From Deltaproteobacteria bacterium (GTDB lineage: Bacteria > Desulfobacterota > Desulfuromonadia > Geobacterales > Pseudopelobacteraceae): a stretch of 6,910 bases of DNA. The notes below the pieces were generated by a model. It saw nothing but the letters and a program-made list of their open reading frames with translations, was not told where the DNA came from and made no database searches. Shown piece by piece: positions 1 to 6,177 of the stretch. Position 1 is the stretch's first letter, and each line of letters opens with the position of its first letter. The translations under genes and the position numbers were made by a program. The stretch is taken from assembly GCA_016219145.1 (NCBI GenBank), contig JACRCG010000348.1, positions 1-6,910 on the forward strand, given 5' to 3'.

Positions 1-357
1 AGCGGCGGTCATCCACCAGAGCGCGCCAAGAAGCAGAGTGCGGTTGCCTGTTACCATCTCGGCCGGCGGGGAGAGCAGCAGCGCAAAGGGGAGCGCGCTG
101 CCGACCAGCGGGATGATGATCTCGCGGATGCCGCTGGAACGGTTGCAGGGCGCGCTTCTGAGCAGAAATGCGGCGATCAGGATCACAAAGAGCAGCGTTT
201 CCACCAGCCAGAGCGGTTTCAGGTAATAGATCCGGTACTGCGTAGCCCGGTGTATGAGGAAAGCGGCCAGTATCGCCACCATAGCGAGGCGGATCAGCTG
301 GTGGAGCCGTGCTTCCGGGATCAGACGGGCAAGCTGTCCAAACGGATCAAAACTCAT
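1..357 (-). CDS. N-terminal part of a multi-pass membrane protein, possibly isoprenylcysteine carboxyl methyltransferase (ICMT/PEMT)-like; runs off the window
   Basis: The frame opens with ATG at 357 and stays open for 119 codons to the window edge. It starts MSFDPFGQLARLIP. Hydrophobic segments lie at about residues 24-36, 50-67, 80-97 and from 107 onward, so this is an integral inner-membrane protein. The start lies three bases after the stop of the upstream transporter gene, which implies one transcript and probably coupled translation. The pattern around residues 41-80 (tyrosine-rich stretch, then a tryptophan and a membrane span, then GIREI and a further span) resembles the N-terminus of ICMT-like methyltransferases that I associate with Geobacter-type genomes. 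The diagnostic C-terminal SAM-binding region (HPxY-type motif) lies outside the window, so the methyltransferase assignment is an inference. That it is a real membrane protein gene is well supported; its function is not. Confidence 0.72.
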   Translation of the reverse strand, partial: MSFDPFGQLARLIPEARLHQLIRLAMVAILAAFLIHRATQYRIYYLKPLWLVETLLFVILIAAFLLRSAPCNRSSGIREIIIPLVGSALPFALLLSPPAEMVTGNRTLLLGALWWMTAA

Positions 358-360
358 AAG

Positions 361-3102
361 CTACCGCTTGCCCCACAAAGTCAACAGAGCCGGCAGAAAA
401 GCCAGAAAGACCGCCACACTGGCCACCATCCCCAGCGACATGACCGCGCCGATACTGAAAACCCCCTGATGATGCGCCACCATCAAGGCTCCGAAGCTGA
501 ACAGAATCGTCAGGGCGTTCAGCAGGACACCCACTCCGGCGCTGCGCGTGGCAACCTGGGCCGGTGTCTCGCTTCCCTGACGATAGCGGTTGATGATGTA
601 TATGGCCGAGTCGATGCCGACCCCCAGAATCAGCGGCAGCACAATGATATTGGCCGAGTTGAAGCTGACACCGGCCAGACGCATGCCGCCGATCATCATC
701 AAGAGGCCGGCTGCCAGCGGCAGCGTTCCCAGCAGGGCATAGCGGATGCTTTTGAAGTTGATCAGCAAGATGACGGCAATGCCGAGGAAGGCGTAGATAA
801 AGGCTTTCAGGTAGGAATCGCGCAGCACGGAGAGCGATTCGAAAACCATGACCGGTTCTCCGGTGGCGTTCGGAACCACCTGTTTGACCTCGGATACAAA
901 CTCCTGCAGCGGCTCGCGCTCGAAAATTTCTTTTTTAGGCGCTACCTGCAACAGCAGCTTGCCGCGCTTGCCCACAAAGCGTTTCTGTAATTCCGGCGGC
1001 ACATCCGACTCGCTGATCCGCTCGGCCTCCAGAGTCGCCTTGAGCATCTTCAGCTTGTCCGGCAGTTCTGCGAACATGCCCCCCTGAAACTCCCTGAGCA
1101 TTCCCAGGGCATTTTTGTCCTTCTCTTTTTCAAGAGTCTTGAAGAAGGAATCCAGGGTGGCCAGAAAGGCTGCGACCGGCCTGGCCTCAGGTTTATTCTG
1201 CGCCTCCAGCGTTTTGGAGAGCTTTTCAACCCGGTCACGGAAGTTCTCAAAGACGGCCGGCAAGGCCATGACCTGCAGGTTTTCTTCGTATGGCGCCGGA
1301 TTGATGCCGGCCATGACGGCACGCACAGCGTCCAGTTCGATCAATTTTTCAGTCTGCTGTTCAGGCACGAAGGTGAGCGAACTGACGACATGGTCCACCG
1401 AGGGGAGCTTTTCAAGGCGCTCGGTCAACTTTTGGGCATCAGCCTTGTCATTGGCCGTGACGACAGCAAAATAGCCGGAGTTTTCCTTGCTGCGCATCAG
1501 CCTGTAGGCATATTCCACCGACTGAAGCCCCTTGGCCTGCAGATTCATCAGGTTGTAGTCGAAGCGCATGGTCAGGGTGGGGTAGAGGCAGGCCAGCGAC
1601 AGGAGCAAAGTGATGGCGATGACTGAGCGGGGTTTGCCAAACAGGATGCGGGTGAATGGGGACTGCGCAACAAAATGGTCCCCTCCCCCTTGCCGGGGGA
1701 GGGTTAGGGGGGGGGGAAAGTCGCCATCTTGCAGATATGAAGCATCACCCACCCTCTCGCCCTCTCCCGTCAAGGGAGGGGGGATTGAAGCTTTCCTGAA
1801 GCGCTCCAACAGGATCAGCATGGCCGGCAGAACGGTGAAAGTAGCCAGCACGCAGATGAAAACTCCCCCGGCGGCGATGATTCCCAGCTCGGCGATCCCT
1901 TTGAAATCGGTGAAGGCAAAGGTGGCAAAGGCCAATGCAACCGTGGCGGCGGCCATGATGATCGAGCGGATATTGCTGGTCAGGCCGATTTCCAGGGCAG
2001 CCATTCCGGTGACACCGTTTTTCAGCTCTTCCTGGTAACGAAGCACCACCTGAATGCCGTATTCGATCCCCAGACCGATCAGCATGATGGCAAAGACCAT
2101 CGAGAGGATATTCAAATGTCCGATCGCCAGCGTGGCAAAGCCGAAGGAGAGGCAGATGCCGACGATCAGTGAAACCATGGCGGCAATCACGTTCAAGAGC
2201 CCACGGAAGGCGAACAGGAGCAGGATCACGGTCAACGCCAGCGAGAGTACGGTGGCGATTTCCATGTCGCGCTGGCTGGTGGCCATCTCTTCGTATTCCA
2301 GCACCGGTACACCGGTCAAACCACCCGTCACCCCCTTGAACTCAGGCTTTTTGAGGATTTCATCCAGCGCACTCCGGGCCGCCTTGATCGATTTCTCGGA
2401 GGCGACAAAACTGCCCTCCTGTTTGATCGGCAAGAGCGTGATGACCTGCTGTTTGCCGGCGTTCTCCAGTGTAGACGGCTTGCCGTCCGTGCTGCCTTTG
2501 AGGAATGAGTCCATTGACAAAGCGCTGCTCTTTCCGTCAAAAGCTTTAAAGCCCTTGTCCAGCGTTCCCAGCATGAAGACCAGGCTCTGCAGCGAGGTGT
2601 TTTTTGCAGTCAGGTAGCCGTCGATCTGCCCGGTCAGGCTGGTGAAGAGGGTTTGTACCGAGGGGGCCGCCGCCAGATCCTTCAGGACCGGCGCGGCCAT
2701 GGTCAGGGTGCTTCTGAGTTGTCTGATCTCTTCCAGCGGCATGAACAGCAGGCCGTTTTTACGGAAGAAGGGCAGGCCGCCGGGGTAGAAGACCTCTCTG
2801 AACGCCCCGGTTTCCTTGCTCAGGCGTGCGTAGAGGGCGTCTGCCGCTCTGGTTGAGCGCTCCGCATCATCCGACTCGATTACTGCGACGATTTCTTCCT
2901 GGTCGCCGAATTCGGCGCGATAGGCGCGATAATCCACCTGGAAGGGGGCGTTTTTGGGCATCAGGTCGTCGCGACCGGTAAGAAATTCCATGTTCCTGAT
3001 CGTGTAGATCACTGAAAACACCGAAAATAAAAGGGCCAGGGCTATAATCAGGCGCGGTCTTCTGGCTACGAAGGTAAAAAGTCGGCTGCTGCTGTCAGAC
3101 AC
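361..3102 (-). CDS. RND-superfamily (MMPL) transporter, HpnN-like
   Basis: The protein has 913 residues and shows the duplicated RND layout. Helix 1 (about 17-35) is followed by a large extracytoplasmic domain (about 40-280), then a five-helix bundle (about 282-433) with GLGIEYGI near 343-350. The second half repeats this: helix 7 (about 492-510), a second extracytoplasmic domain (about 512-765), and a final bundle (about 767-909) with GVGIDSAIY near 827-835. Proteins of this type use the proton gradient to move hydrophobic substrates out of the inner membrane. The HpnN branch carries hopanoids to the outer membrane; no other hopanoid gene is visible here, so HpnN is only the best guess and a generic MMPL lipid exporter is possible. 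The start is GTG at 3102, chosen for its AAGGAG site and because helix 1 follows closely; the frame extends to an ATG at 3297, but that stretch looks non-coding. Residues about 439-475 come from an inserted repeat and lie in the loop between the two halves. Confidence 0.88.
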   Translation of the reverse strand: MSDSSSRLFTFVARRPRLIIALALLFSVFSVIYTIRNMEFLTGRDDLMPKNAPFQVDYRAYRAEFGDQEEIVAVIESDDAERSTRAADALYARLSKETGAFREVFYPGGLPFFRKNGLLFMPLEEIRQLRSTLTMAAPVLKDLAAAPSVQTLFTSLTGQIDGYLTAKNTSLQSLVFMLGTLDKGFKAFDGKSSALSMDSFLKGSTDGKPSTLENAGKQQVITLLPIKQEGSFVASEKSIKAARSALDEILKKPEFKGVTGGLTGVPVLEYEEMATSQRDMEIATVLSLALTVILLLFAFRGLLNVIAAMVSLIVGICLSFGFATLAIGHLNILSMVFAIMLIGLGIEYGIQVVLRYQEELKNGVTGMAALEIGLTSNIRSIIMAAATVALAFATFAFTDFKGIAELGIIAAGGVFICVLATFTVLPAMLILLERFRKASIPPPLTGEGERVGDASYLQDGDFPPPLTLPRQGGGDHFVAQSPFTRILFGKPRSVIAITLLLSLACLYPTLTMRFDYNLMNLQAKGLQSVEYAYRLMRSKENSGYFAVVTANDKADAQKLTERLEKLPSVDHVVSSLTFVPEQQTEKLIELDAVRAVMAGINPAPYEENLQVMALPAVFENFRDRVEKLSKTLEAQNKPEARPVAAFLATLDSFFKTLEKEKDKNALGMLREFQGGMFAELPDKLKMLKATLEAERISESDVPPELQKRFVGKRGKLLLQVAPKKEIFEREPLQEFVSEVKQVVPNATGEPVMVFESLSVLRDSYLKAFIYAFLGIAVILLINFKSIRYALLGTLPLAAGLLMMIGGMRLAGVSFNSANIIVLPLILGVGIDSAIYIINRYRQGSETPAQVATRSAGVGVLLNALTILFSFGALMVAHHQGVFSIGAVMSLGMVASVAVFLAFLPALLTLWGKR
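1680..1784. repeat. Double-hairpin inverted-repeat element inserted in frame in the transporter gene (copy 1)
   Basis: Two hairpins face each other. The first has a perfect 9-bp stem (1681-1689 with 1695-1703, loop TTGCC). The second has a 9-bp stem with one G-T wobble (1760-1768 with 1774-1782, loop GTCAA). The outer arms, 1680-1716 and 1748-1783, are also imperfect inverted repeats of each other, each with a hairpin and a C/G run. The element is about 105 bases, a multiple of three. It is read without stops and adds a Pro/Gly-rich segment (PPPLTGEGE ... PPPLTLPRQGGGD) at residues about 441-475 of the transporter, between membrane halves. The same arm design recurs at 5264-5346. It resembles REP/BIME-like or palindromic mini-elements. 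The exact ends are approximate because no target duplication is obvious. Confidence 0.85.
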
Positions 3103-3108
3103 AAAAAG

Positions 3109-3114
3109 CTCCTT
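3109..3114 (-). promoter_or_regulatory. Ribosome binding site that fixes the transporter start
   Basis: Read on the minus strand, AAGGAG lies six bases (CTTTTT) before GTG at 3102. This is a near-ideal Shine-Dalgarno site and is the main reason for choosing the GTG over the in-frame ATG at 3297. Confidence 0.85.
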
Positions 3115-3136
3115 GGCAAAATTTGGATGGCTGCCA

Positions 3137-3165
3137 CACTTACCATACCAGCAGCGCCGTGTCAA
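3137..3165 (-). promoter_or_regulatory. Possible sigma-70-type promoter for the transporter operon
   Basis: On the minus strand a perfect TTGACA (3165-3160) is followed, 17 bases on, by TAAGTG (3142-3137), a poor match to TATAAT. It lies 35 to 63 bases upstream of the GTG start, a suitable position. The -35 is good and the -10 weak, so this is tentative. Confidence 0.3.
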
Positions 3166-3184
3166 AGCGGCCGGAGACCGTTTC

Positions 3185-3262
3185 CCGCCAGAGCGGAAGT
3201 TTTTCTGGTATTTAGCCCGACAGAGAGGTATAAAAACAGTTTGGCGGGTTGCAGCCGCCAGA
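3185..3262. repeat. Three CCGCCA half-sites around the proposed plus-strand promoter; possible operator
   Basis: CCGCCAGA occurs at 3185-3192 and again at 3255-3262 in the same orientation, and the inverse TGGCGG lies at 3242-3247. The last two form a 6-bp hairpin or dyad (3242-3247 with 3255-3260, 7-base loop) just downstream of the proposed start of transcription. The layout would suit a repressor operator or a leader hairpin, but short GC-rich repeats also arise by chance. Confidence 0.25.
3205..3234 (+). promoter_or_regulatory. Possible promoter for the hydrolase-protease gene
   Basis: TATAAA at 3229-3234 matches five of six bases of a -10 box. With an 18-base spacer the -35 would be CTGGTA at 3205-3210, a weak match. 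Transcription would begin near 3241 and leave a leader of about 55 bases before the ATG at 3296. This is a guess from the -10 alone. Confidence 0.33.
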
Positions 3263-3282
3263 AGCGTGAAAGGTGACGATCC

Positions 3283-3292
3283 GGTGAGGTGG
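3283..3292 (+). promoter_or_regulatory. Ribosome binding site that fixes the start of the hydrolase-protease gene
   Basis: GGTGAGGTGG precedes ATG at 3296. The GAGG within it (3286-3289) is six bases from the start codon. This supports ATG 3296 over an in-frame ATG at 3113, which would overlap the divergent gene's own leader and adds 61 residues without a recognisable domain. Confidence 0.65.
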
Positions 3293-3295
3293 AAC

Positions 3296-5239
3296 ATGGG
3301 AAGTGCGGGGATTTATGTTCGTGTGCTGGGGGACTACGGTCCGTTTTCCAGTATGGGGAAAAGCATAGGTTATCTGGTGACCATCGACGACTCCAGCTTC
3401 CTGGTTGATTGCGGTTCTCCGCTTTTTCAGCAGATCGGCGGCCATGGGCTCAAAGGCATCAAGGGGCTGATCATCACGCATTGCCATGACGATCATAAAC
3501 GCTGGCTTACAGATCTGGCGCTCTTTACACTTTACGCCCCCGACCATCCTCACAAGCTGCCCATATTTACATCTGAAGCCATCAACAGGGATATGGTGAT
3601 CGCCGCCGGTCCTGCGCTGAATACCAGCTTGAGCAGTGATTCAAAAACCGTAGTTGATCTGGCCTACAATGACTATATCGAATTTACCCCTTTGGGTCCA
3701 CGGGCCAAATTCAGAATTGTGACCCGTGATAACGGCGAAGGTGTTTTCAGGCTTGAGGTCGTTGATTGCAACGGCGCCATTGTCGGACCGGAGCGGGCCA
3801 AGATTGTGATCAGTTCCAAAAACGGCCAGCCCCGGCTGCTTTTCAAAGATCCTGAATATGGCGAATGGATCGAGCCGGAGCTGTTCTATCCCTTCTCGTC
3901 GGCAACTTTTTATGAGGCGGATCAAAATATCTACCGGGACCCGGGCGGTTTTACGATTGAGGCGATCAACGCCCCGGTCTGGCATGGCGTCCCGAGTATC
4001 GGCCTCAGGTTCCGGACCGCCAATGAGTCGCTGATATTTAGTGCCGATACCGCCCACAACACCCTTTTGTGGCAGGCTCTTCACACGGAAAAACGTCCGC
4101 AGCGCCTGAAAATGCCAATTGATGAATTTAATGCCGCCGCTGTTATTTACGGTGACATCAACGACTATATCGAGCGCCTCTGGAGCAGGGCAAGATATGA
4201 CGAAGCAATTGCCGCCTTCGATGATGCCACCGTCATTCATGACATTGCTACCCGCAAGAGCGTAGTGCATACCGATTACCGCAGTCTGGAACAGACCGTG
4301 CTGAGCAAGGAGCGGGTGATACTTACTCACAGTCCCGACAAGATGACCTCCGAATGGGCCCTGAGCAAGGCGGAAAAAACGTTTCTGGTCGCCGGACGGG
4401 ATATCCGCGAGGTGGTAGGAGATAAACTGTTCCCGATGGATGCAGATATCTACCACAAGGAAGAGGGTAAATATTTTGCCGGCTATAAAAATCCAGCGGG
4501 ACCGTTCACAGTCTACGCTAACGACGGTATCCTCAACCTTGGCGGCGAGTGGGGCTGGGAGAACGGCACAGAGCTGTTCAAGGTGGATTTATACGAAGAC
4601 ATTGGCGGCAAATATCTTCCCATGCTGCCCAATGGTGATACCTCCCGCTATGTGGAGCGCCTGGACGGACGGGTTGAGCTTGTCAGTTACAGTGAGCAGG
4701 GTTCGCAGGGAGTAATTGTTAAAGACCATCGTGAAAGGCTTTCCATGACTGCAAATTCAGAGGCTTCAATTCTTGTTCTTGGTATCGGCAATCTGGTCAT
4801 GAGTGATGACGGTGTCGGTGTCCGCGTCATTCAGAGGCTACAGCAGGGCTACCGTTTTCCTGATAATGTGATGGTCATGGATGGCGGGACGCTTGGGCTT
4901 GATCTGCTCCCCATGCTGGAAAATGTTACTAATCTCATACTGGTGGATGCGGTTGAAACCGGCGGCAGCCCCGGAACCTGCGTGACACTGCGCGGGGAGG
5001 AACTGCCGATTGCTCTTGAAACCAAGGTTTCACCACATCAGATGGGGCTGAAGGATCTTCTGGCGGTCTCGGAGCTGATGGGGCACTCTCCGCGCGAGAT
5101 GGTGCTTCTGGGAGTCCAGCCGGGCAGCATAGAGATGGACACGGAGCTGACCGCCGAAGTTGAAGCACAGCTTGAAAACCTGTTGGCAGGGGTACTTGCT
5201 GAACTTAAAGGCTGGGGGGCGGAGGCTACTCCGCTTTAG
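3296..5239 (+). CDS. Fusion protein: metallo-beta-lactamase-fold hydrolase plus M52-family [NiFe]-hydrogenase maturation protease (HyaD/HoxM-like)
   Basis: The protein has 647 residues. Residues 1 to about 385 form a metallo-beta-lactamase domain: DCG at 38-40, the HxHxDH motif in THCHDDH (H62, H64, D66, H67), WHGVPSIGLRF with H230, SADT with D251, and LTHSP with H345. This ligand order resembles RNase Z/ElaC, but the stretch between H67 and H230 is far longer than in RNase Z, so the substrate is unknown. Residues about 386-483 match nothing I recognise. Residues about 490-640 are a complete M52 endopeptidase: GIGN (496-499), SDDGVGV, and the expected nickel-contacting residues D505, D551 (LVDAVE) and H581 (SPHQMGLKDLL). 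That family clips the C-terminal tail of the [NiFe]-hydrogenase large subunit after nickel insertion. No hydrogenase gene is in the window. The frame is continuous through the junction; a lost stop codon or an assembly error would give the same picture. Confidence 0.87.
   Translation: MGSAGIYVRVLGDYGPFSSMGKSIGYLVTIDDSSFLVDCGSPLFQQIGGHGLKGIKGLIITHCHDDHKRWLTDLALFTLYAPDHPHKLPIFTSEAINRDMVIAAGPALNTSLSSDSKTVVDLAYNDYIEFTPLGPRAKFRIVTRDNGEGVFRLEVVDCNGAIVGPERAKIVISSKNGQPRLLFKDPEYGEWIEPELFYPFSSATFYEADQNIYRDPGGFTIEAINAPVWHGVPSIGLRFRTANESLIFSADTAHNTLLWQALHTEKRPQRLKMPIDEFNAAAVIYGDINDYIERLWSRARYDEAIAAFDDATVIHDIATRKSVVHTDYRSLEQTVLSKERVILTHSPDKMTSEWALSKAEKTFLVAGRDIREVVGDKLFPMDADIYHKEEGKYFAGYKNPAGPFTVYANDGILNLGGEWGWENGTELFKVDLYEDIGGKYLPMLPNGDTSRYVERLDGRVELVSYSEQGSQGVIVKDHRERLSMTANSEASILVLGIGNLVMSDDGVGVRVIQRLQQGYRFPDNVMVMDGGTLGLDLLPMLENVTNLILVDAVETGGSPGTCVTLRGEELPIALETKVSPHQMGLKDLLAVSELMGHSPREMVLLGVQPGSIEMDTELTAEVEAQLENLLAGVLAELKGWGAEATPL
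4733..4747 (+). promoter_or_regulatory. Possible internal ribosome binding site and start for the protease domain alone
   Basis: GAAAGG at 4733-4738 lies six bases before an in-frame ATG at 4745. Starting there would give a 164-residue protein, MTANSEASILVLGIGN and onward, about the usual length of a free-standing M52 protease. The Shine-Dalgarno match is moderate. It could be a live internal start or a relic of a formerly separate gene. Confidence 0.35.
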
Positions 5240-5263
5240 TAGTTGTAATTCTTAAATTCTCGC

Positions 5264-5346
5264 ACCAAACCCCTCTAAATCTCCCCTTAACAGGGGAGAC
5301 TTCAAGACTTCCCCCCTGTCAAGGGGGGACGGAGGGGGGGTGGTTT
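5264..5346. repeat. Double-hairpin inverted-repeat element between convergent genes (copy 2)
   Basis: Two hairpins of 20 bases each, 5280-5299 and 5310-5329, have 7-bp stems and 6-base loops (TTAACA and TGTCAA). They are inverted copies of each other, identical at 17 of 20 positions. They are flanked by an outer pair, ACCAAACCCCTCT on the left and a G7 run followed by TGGTTTTA on the right, which are also roughly complementary. The plan is the same as in copy 1 at 1680-1784, with a hairpin followed by a G-run in each arm, but the spacer between hairpins is only 10 bases against about 56 there. It takes up most of the 123-base gap at 5240-5362. Confidence 0.85.
5280..5329. terminator. Probable bidirectional terminator formed by the repeat hairpins
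   Basis: The plus-strand gene ends at 5239 and the minus-strand operon ends at 5363, so both transcripts run into these two GC-rich hairpins. There is no clean U-tract after either stem. They therefore do not match a textbook intrinsic terminator and may instead block readthrough or protect 3' ends, as REP elements do. The role is inferred from position. Confidence 0.4.
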
Positions 5347-5362
5347 TAGATGTTCCAGTGTA

Positions 5363-5815
5363 CTAGCTTCCATGTTTCCCTCTCGGCAACCGCAGGGACT
5401 TTTTCATTTCCAGCACATTTCCGCCGTTGGCTTTCTTGTAGACCACTGAATCCATCAAAGATCTGATGATGAACAGTCCTCGCCCTTTTTCGTCCAGAAT
5501 ATCCTGGTTGAAACAGGGACCGGGCACATTGTTCAGGTCAAAGCCCTTGCCGCTGTCAAAAACCCTGATGGCCAGCTCTTTGTCGGACATGTTGATGCGA
5601 ACCAGTATCTCCTTGGACGGATCGGCGGAATTGGCGTGTCTGATGGCATTTACCAGGGCTTCAGTCAGTACCGTGTTGATCTGGCTGGCCAGACGCTCAC
5701 GATCGCCATTGTAATTGGCGAGTCCCTGCGCCATGTTTTCGCCGATTTTGCCGATCAGACTCAGATAGCGCGTCTGGTTCGGTATCGTTATTTCAAGGGC
5801 AACGCTGTTTTTCAT
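5363..5815 (-). CDS. RsbW/SpoIIAB-like serine kinase, anti-sigma-type regulator (HATPase_c family)
   Basis: The protein has 150 residues, the usual size for this family, and consists of a single GHKL ATPase domain. The N-box is TEALVNAIRHA (51-61), with E52 and the Mg-ATP-binding N56. The G1 box is DSGKGF (87-92) and the G2 box is GRGLFI (111-116). Proteins of this kind phosphorylate a STAS partner on serine and, when free, bind and hold an output protein, often a sigma factor. The gene is last in its operon and starts 14 bases after the STAS stop, with GGGTGA four bases before the ATG at 5815. All ATP-binding boxes look intact, so the kinase should be active. The output partner cannot be told from this window; in Gram-negatives it need not be a sigma factor. 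Confidence 0.92.
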   Translation of the reverse strand: MKNSVALEITIPNQTRYLSLIGKIGENMAQGLANYNGDRERLASQINTVLTEALVNAIRHANSADPSKEILVRINMSDKELAIRVFDSGKGFDLNNVPGPCFNQDILDEKGRGLFIIRSLMDSVVYKKANGGNVLEMKKSLRLPRGKHGS

Positions 5816-5829
5816 GATATCACCCGTTG

Positions 5830-6162
5830 CTAACTCTCCAAAGCACTGTCCACGGTAGAAAATATGTCAAACACCCGGTGCAGGCGAGTAAGCTCGAACA
5901 TCGATTTTACCTGCGCCTGCAGCCCGGAAAGCTTGATGCTGCCCATTTTTGTGGAAGCGTTCTTATATCCCGAGACCAGCACCCCCAGCCCGGAACTGTC
6001 GATGAATAGAACATCTTTCAGGTCAATGATCAGGTTTATGCTGCCGCTTTCAAAAAGACGATTCAATTCAGTTTTCAGTTCGCCCGAGTTATGCGCGTCA
6101 AGGCGCTCCTCTTTCACAAATACCACCACTACATTTCCGTTGTCTTCTGTTTTAAATTTCAT
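5830..6162 (-). CDS. STAS-domain anti-anti-sigma factor (RsbV/SpoIIAA-like)
   Basis: The 110-residue protein is a single STAS domain of normal length. The phosphorylation loop FIDSSGLGVLV spans residues 53-63; by analogy with SpoIIAA Ser58, the second serine, S57, is the likely target. In its unphosphorylated form the protein should bind the kinase encoded just downstream and free that kinase's captive partner; phosphorylation breaks the interaction. The ATG at 6162 follows GGAGAG with a four-base gap, and the site lies in the 15-base space after the phosphatase stop, so the genes are almost certainly cotranscribed. All three parts of the switch are therefore adjacent: phosphatase, STAS protein, kinase. 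Confidence 0.93.
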   Translation of the reverse strand: MKFKTEDNGNVVVVFVKEERLDAHNSGELKTELNRLFESGSINLIIDLKDVLFIDSSGLGVLVSGYKNASTKMGSIKLSGLQAQVKSMFELTRLHRVFDIFSTVDSALES

Positions 6163-6177
6163 GTAACTCTCCGATCT

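Noticed and set aside
250..990. A 246-codon open frame on the plus strand opposite the transporter gene
   Set aside because: It is rich in His, Gln and Arg, has no recognisable domain, and lies antisense to a well-supported RND protein; it is a shadow frame.
1680..1784. CRISPR-like or tandem repeat array
   Set aside because: There are only two arms in inverted orientation, with no regular repeat-spacer unit.
3115..3133. Possible sigma-54 -24/-12 promoter on the plus strand (TTGGCA ... GGCT)
   Set aside because: The GG and GC elements are not 10 bases apart, so the required spacing is not met.
3182..3204. Hairpin with a following T5 run on the plus strand, resembling an intrinsic terminator
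   Set aside because: The stem is short and bulged and no plus-strand gene lies upstream to be terminated.
3103..3297. N-terminal extensions of both divergent genes (to ATG 3297 on minus and ATG 3113 on plus)
   Set aside because: The two extensions overlap each other almost fully, have no domain, and each gene has a good ribosome binding site at a later start (GTG 3102 and ATG 3296).
3641..4456. A 271-codon open frame on the minus strand opposite the hydrolase domain
   Set aside because: It is antisense to a domain with intact catalytic motifs and resembles no family.
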